DNA of 64,000 nucleotides, from positions 15,161,898 through 15,225,897 of the forward strand of contig NC_051448.1 in the NCBI RefSeq assembly GCF_001649575.2, in the 5' to 3' direction. The position numbers and the translations under genes were made by a program. The notes under the pieces were generated by a model that saw nothing but the letters and a program-made list of their open reading frames with translations, did not search any database and was not told where the DNA came from. Shown here in pieces: positions 59,464-64,000 of this stretch. The stretch's first letter is position 1; each line of letters begins with the position of its first letter. This DNA comes from Kryptolebias marmoratus. Lineage: Eukaryota > Chordata > Actinopteri > Cyprinodontiformes > Rivulidae.

Positions 59464-59869
59464 CTGTGCGAAGCAGCGTGCTCCCTTTTCAGCAGCCCAC
59501 CTGCTGGAACACACTTCAGCCCAACCTTCACTCTCCTCCCCCGAGACGCACTTATAGGAGGCAGTTTTGTGGGTTAGAAAGAGGAAAAGAAAAAGTCAAA
59601 TGCTCAAACTTTTTCTTGCTTTCTTTTTTTTTCTTCTTTGCTGCCAGATGTTTGTGGAGTTTTCCCAGCAGCTGACCCATCCCACCTTTCACTTTGGCAA
59701 ATGTCCCAGGAGGAGGAAGGGAGGAGGAATGGAGGAGGGGGGTGCAATATAAACTGTGCTCTGTACAGGTGAACGGAGCTCAACATATGGCTTAAAAAGG
59801 GGATCTTATTGGGCTCAGAGCAGGAAACACATTATCCACAGAGGACGGGGGCCACTGAGGGACAATTTC
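59464..59869. other. Non-coding spacer
   Basis: Nothing recognised; purine-rich at 59705-59750. Confidence 0.5.
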
Positions 59870-60235
59870 TATTATCCATCTATCATCTACAACTGATCCA
59901 TGGTTGGGTTGCCAAGGCAACAGGCCCAGGAGACAAACTCAGACACCCCTTTTCTCCAGCTCCTCCTGGGGGATCCTAAGGTGAGGATACATAATCTGGG
60001 TCTGCCCAGAGGTCTCTTCCCAGTGGGAAGATTCGGACCACCTCAGCTGGTTCCTTTCAATGAGAAGGTGCAGCGGCTCTACTCCGAGCTCCTCCCCTTA
60101 TCTCTAAGGCTGAGCCCGGCCGCCCAACGAAGGAAGCTGATTTCAGCCAGGATCTCGTTCTGTCTGTCGTGATCCAAACCTCCTGACCACAGATGAGGGT
60201 TGGAACGTCAATGGACCAGATGGAAGCATTTAATT
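59870..60235 (-). mobile_element. LINE 3'-end fragment (SLRDRVRS-type family)
   Basis: On the minus strand: VPTLICGQEVWITTDRTRSW near the right end, then GRPGSALEIRGGA as a shifted version of the AGLSLRDR region, then TGAGGTGGTCCGAATCTTCC-like bases. It ends with GATAGATGGATAATAG in reverse at 59870. Same family as 30.9 and 49.3 kb. Confidence 0.8.
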
Positions 60236-61042
60236 CCACCGGCGTGGAAATTTAAAGGCGGAAGGTGTGCAGTTCACGCCGGCTGCTTGCCTTGTGCCGA
60301 GGCTGGATAATGTCCTCCTTCTGAAATGTGATGGACTCTTCTTGTCAGCAATTACCTCTCAGAACCCCGCCCCCCTCCTCCACCTCCTTTTTCTCCATCT
60401 CTTCACAGCTGTAAAGACCCATGGGTTACACACTCATATCACAAACTGTTGTTTGTATTTACACATGCAAAAGAAGAAAAAAAAACAAAATCGCATTAAA
60501 TAAACATTATTCAGTTTTCCTCCTCAGTATATACCTTTCGTTTATTTACACTTTTAAGGTAGTTCTTTATTGTGTTTCTCAGCTCGGTGAATCGTGGCCA
60601 TTAATCCTGCTGTCAAGCTTTTTTTCCTTTTTCTTTTTCTTTTTTTTTTTTGTTGGTAAACTGTGTGCATTCAAACTGCAGGTCATTTTAGTAAATGTAG
60701 AAACAGGCTGACCCCGTGAGGTTCCCAACTGAACTGCAGCTGGACCGAATCTGCTCCATCACAGGTTTAACAGCAGGGGTCAAAAACTAAATCCACTGAG
60801 GGGTAAATAAGCCTCTGCCAGAGCCGGCCTTTGATGTAGGACACAAAAATATTAATAATAACGATAACAATAATTATTATCCTCCTTGGCGGGCAGGGTT
60901 AGCGCAGGGAGAGGTTACAAAACTGAGATTTCAGTCATTGTTAAAGGTTTATACACAGCATTTTTTTGTCAATTAGTGCGACTTCAGTATTTTATTTAAT
61001 GCACAGATGCGTGGTTAACTATTTTTTTCCCACCAGCCTTTA
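60236..61042. other. Non-coding stretch
   Basis: 60255-60360 is GC-balanced. T-run at 60641-60652. CCTCCTTGGCGGGCAGGG at 60882 resembles the end of family C. No gene. Confidence 0.5.
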
Positions 61043-61790
61043 CAGGGCGAAGCAAGGTGGAGCAATGCCTGTGTACACATATTTGTATGTTCATGGGTCT
61101 GTTATCAAAATATTTCATGAACTACTGGACGGATTTCAATGAAACTTGCAGAAAGCAATCAGTAGATGTAACTCTACAAGTGATTAACCTTTGGAGTCAA
61201 TGCACTTCAAGATGGCTGCCACAGCCAACTGACCTTAAAAAACACAAAAATGCTTATAACTCAATCGATTTTGCAGATGTTGACCTAAGAATTGGCGTGG
61301 TAGTAGCTGAGACTGATCACCAACACAGTTTGCACACTTACAGATTGCACAAGCTCTTTGTTTAAAATTTCACCATTAACTGTTTGTAGTCCACTCTGTC
61401 TGCTAGCAAAAGTGTAACATACATTCAAACTTTCAGGCAATAATCGTTGTATCCACCTCTACAATTGATTTTAGAGCCAACTCAATTTCAAGATGACTGC
61501 CTACACAAAAATGGCTGCAATTCAGTCAGTTTGACAGATATTGTTCAGAAACATTGGTGCGGTTGGAGTTGAGAGCCCTTCCCAGCAGAAGCAAGTGGAC
61601 AGGGCAGCCAGGATGGCAACATTCAGGAAAGTAAATACTAATTAACTTTTAGAATCAATCTAAAACAAGATGGACACAACAGTTAACAGACATGAGCCAA
61701 CAGTCATTTTTCTGCGTGAGATGATCTTAGTATAAAACCGAAAAGCGGCGGGAAACATGGACTCCTTCAGGGAATGCTCGGCCTTTATTT
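61043..61790 (+). repeat. Family A repeat, full-length copy
   Basis: Starts CAGGGCGAAGCAAGGTGGAG; units begin near 61083, 61395 and a decayed third near 61610. Cores CAAGATGGCTGCC (61208), CAAGATGACTGCC (61490) and CAAGATGGACACA (61670). Ends with ACTCCTTCAGGGAATGCTCG, the complement of the GAAGGAATGCATA mark. Confidence 0.85.
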
Positions 61791-62589
61791 TATAAAGTTT
61801 GAAAAGCTACATCACTGTTACTTATCAGTTCTGTGAGTTCTGAATCACCATACAGAAATGTCAAATGAGGTGGGAAAAAAAAAACAAATATGAGAACATA
61901 TGAAAGGCATAACCGTTAAATAAAAGTTACAAATATGAGAATTATGAGTTTGCATTTGGAGTCCTTAACGAGCAAATTCAAAAACCACAATCCACAATAT
62001 AATAATAAAAAAAAAAAACATAACATTTTATTTGCCGTCAGACTGATAAAAATCCTAAGAGGACGCAGTTTAACCCTCACATAAATCGATGATTAAAACA
62101 TTACAAGCTCGCTGAAATTGTTCTATTTTTAGCGTTGGTGTTTCTGGGTTGCTTTAAAGACCACAACGAGCTGAAAGTATTTGAATTACTGGAACATTTA
62201 GAAGTCAGAGCATTCCTGTTTACGCGAAAAGCACCAAACCAGATGCCACGTCGTAGGCGTTGTGTAAGCTGCTGAAAGAATGCTTCAGTAAACGACAAAA
62301 CACAAGACAAGGGACTGAAGGACGTGGCGCCAGTGTGCAAAGGAAACATTTTGCAGTTCTTGAAGTTATGAAAGAGTGGATTAAATCATCCGTTTGATTC
62401 CTCTGTCCTGAGTGTGAACAAAAAGAAGCAGGACAGTGAAGTAGAATCAGAGCCGGGATCAGGCGGGAGGCAGCCATCTGCCTTTATTCGTTTAAAGCTT
62501 AAGAGGTCAAGAAAAACACAAAAAAACGAGCAAAATAGGGAAAAACACTAATAAGCTCTAACAGATCTGTTACAGTTCTGCAGTTTCTT
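61791..62589. other. Non-coding stretch, nothing recognised
   Basis: A-runs near 61878 and 62005. The antisense frames at 62101-62477 overlap in different frames and are unrecognised. Confidence 0.55.
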
Positions 62590-63085
62590 AAAAAGGATGG
62601 GTCCTTTGAGGGGGGGTCTGTGGAAAAGGTATTAACAATTAATATCTCACCTGTTGTTGAACAAATGATCAGCTTAATTCGGATAATGACGATGAGCTAA
62701 CGGATAATCCAAGTGCGACCAAGAAACGTTTCACGTGACCGCTACTTTATAAACCTTTGTAAAAATTTTATGGTCATTTGCAAGCCTGAACAGCAGTAGC
62801 AGCTAGCTGTGGCACTCCTGCTGCAGGCTGGGGAACATCCTGCAGGAATATCTGAATATTTCTGCCACGCAGTGGCACGCAGTGATATACTGGTTTCGTT
62901 TAAATAGTGTTTGAGGCTGGAGCAGAAATCCAGTTTTGCCTAACCAGCCATTAGCTCATCAGTCCGGTCAGAATTAACCTCATTTTCTCCAAACTGAGGT
63001 CGTTCAAAATGCTATCTGCAACAGGTAAGATACTAACAGTTCACAACCTTACCACAGAGCCCTTCTGGAAAATATCTGATTTGTA
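62590..63085. mobile_element. Family B MITE, near-complete copy
   Basis: Left: GGGTCTGTGGAAAAGGTATT, AACAATTAATATCTCACCTG. Right: TATCTGCAACAGGTAAGATA, CTAACAGTTCACAACCTTAC, CACAGAGCCC. Complementary inverted ends; interior shared with 51.5-52.2 kb. Confidence 0.75.
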
Positions 63086-64000
63086 TATTTTTCATATTTG
63101 TTTTTTTTTTTAATACTGAGCAAGTCCATTCAAATATAGTAGTTAAACACAAACATTATGTAAGGAAAAATATCAATTTTTAAAACTTGGCATTCATTAA
63201 AATAATGCCTTATTTGTTTAAATCAAGAGTCTTTAAATTTAAAGTATGAAAACAGTTTTGCGGGTTTAATTGTAGTCTGAAATCAATCATATTTTAGAGA
63301 AACATGAATATTTTAAATAAAATAATGACGGAGAAACAGTATGATGGAGAAAAGCTCCGAAACGGTTCAGATTTATCCTTATAGTCTGATGAAGGTCGCC
63401 TTTAATTTTTAACATTCATTGATTCTGATGCAGAAAGCTTTTTAAAGCAGATTTTGCTTTTTTAATATTTAAAGGTAGAGGGGAACAAAGGAAACATTGT
63501 GGCATTAAAAGACAGCGAAAACCAAACGCGGTTTCTTCCTTTTCACGTTTCCTGAGCACAGATCAGCGAGGTCAGGGCGTCTGAACGTCAGATCACCTTC
63601 AGCGTTCGCACAGTTGTAAACTGCGCCTCCCTCGTGGCTAACAAAAGAGGTGAAATGAGACCTGGGAGATTTCCTGTAAAGAGATAATTATCCCTGTCCT
63701 CGTCCCCGTGAGCCTCTCACCTAGAGTCACTCCTGTTGCCTAGAAACCAACCAAAGTTCAAATTAAAAAGAAAAAAAAAACCTGCACGACCCTGTTCTTC
63801 AAAAGCTCGTCGTCATCATCTCCCTGCTTTCCAGGCGCAGTAATGAATAGAAGAAAGCGGAGGCAGATACGAGGTGTATTTCAGAGGGGTCTTCTTTTTT
63901 TTTTTAAGCTGGAAGTGTCAGCGTGGGTGCATTAACCCGAGCCTTCCAGCTGAGCTGCAGGGTGATGCAATGACGACGACATGCTCGCTCTGAGAGGAGG
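63086..64000. other. Non-coding stretch; possible regulatory pocket 63600-63770
   Basis: 63600-63770 is repeat-free with GTAAAGAGATAATTATCCCT and GAAACCAACCAAAGTTCAAA. T-run 63893-63906. No gene. Confidence 0.45.

Noticed and set aside
1..64000. CRISPR arrays, operons, phage or plasmid features
   Set aside because: Composition, repeats and lack of dense ORFs are those of a vertebrate nuclear genome; no regular direct-repeat/spacer array is present.

Overview
This window looks like non-coding nuclear DNA from a ray-finned fish. The evidence is long A/T homopolymers, CA/CT/CTAT microsatellites, a 40-base assembly gap, and many decayed retrotransposon and DNA-transposon remnants of types I know from teleost genomes (an RTE-like LINE tail, Rex1/L2-like LINE tails, a LINE with an SLRDRVRS-type C-terminus, and a fish DNA-element family). 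The species cannot be read from the sequence; a percomorph, perhaps killifish-like, is a guess from the repeat flavour. No bacterial, phage, plasmid or organelle signal is present. I find no protein-coding gene I can defend. The longest open frame is 169 codons, and none of the frames outside transposon remnants shows a recognisable domain.

Layout. 1-3.1 kb: fragments of a dispersed repeat here called family A, one copy split by an RTE-like LINE tail with a 15-bp target-site duplication. 3.1-8.2 kb: AT-rich unique DNA and another family A copy. 8.2-15.5 kb: promoter-like repeat, MITE-like pieces, a decayed Tc1-type transposon and a clean 567-bp inverted-repeat element (14027-14593), then an L2-type tail with internal tandem expansion. 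15.5-25.4 kb: mostly unique, with family A copies and an LTR-like segment. 25.4-33.9 kb: a fish DNA-transposon copy, a possible orphan exon, and the best preserved LINE fragment (30945-31770). 33.9-51.5 kb: a long-inverted-repeat MITE (family B), several repeat-free AATTA-rich blocks that look like candidate conserved regulatory elements, a Rex1/L2-like LINE, and a nest of three mobile-element fragments at 48.9-49.7 kb. 51.1-64 kb: an assembly gap beside a G-quadruplex motif, more family B copies, family C repeats with several perfect or near-perfect DR1 nuclear-receptor motifs, three nearly intact family A copies, and a pre-miRNA-like hairpin.

Because there are no genes, the annotation is of repeats, candidate regulatory blocks and explicit statements about empty stretches. 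The most promising material is two repeat families that can be reconstructed within this one window. Family A is about 0.7 kb, with ~300-bp tandem internal units, hairpin-like GC-rich ends and a YY1-like core. Family B is a MITE with long inverted repeats. The inverted-repeat element at 14027-14593 and the hairpin at 55452-55517 come next. Whether the AATTA-rich blocks are conserved enhancers needs a genome alignment, which I could not run. I see no new multi-gene system.
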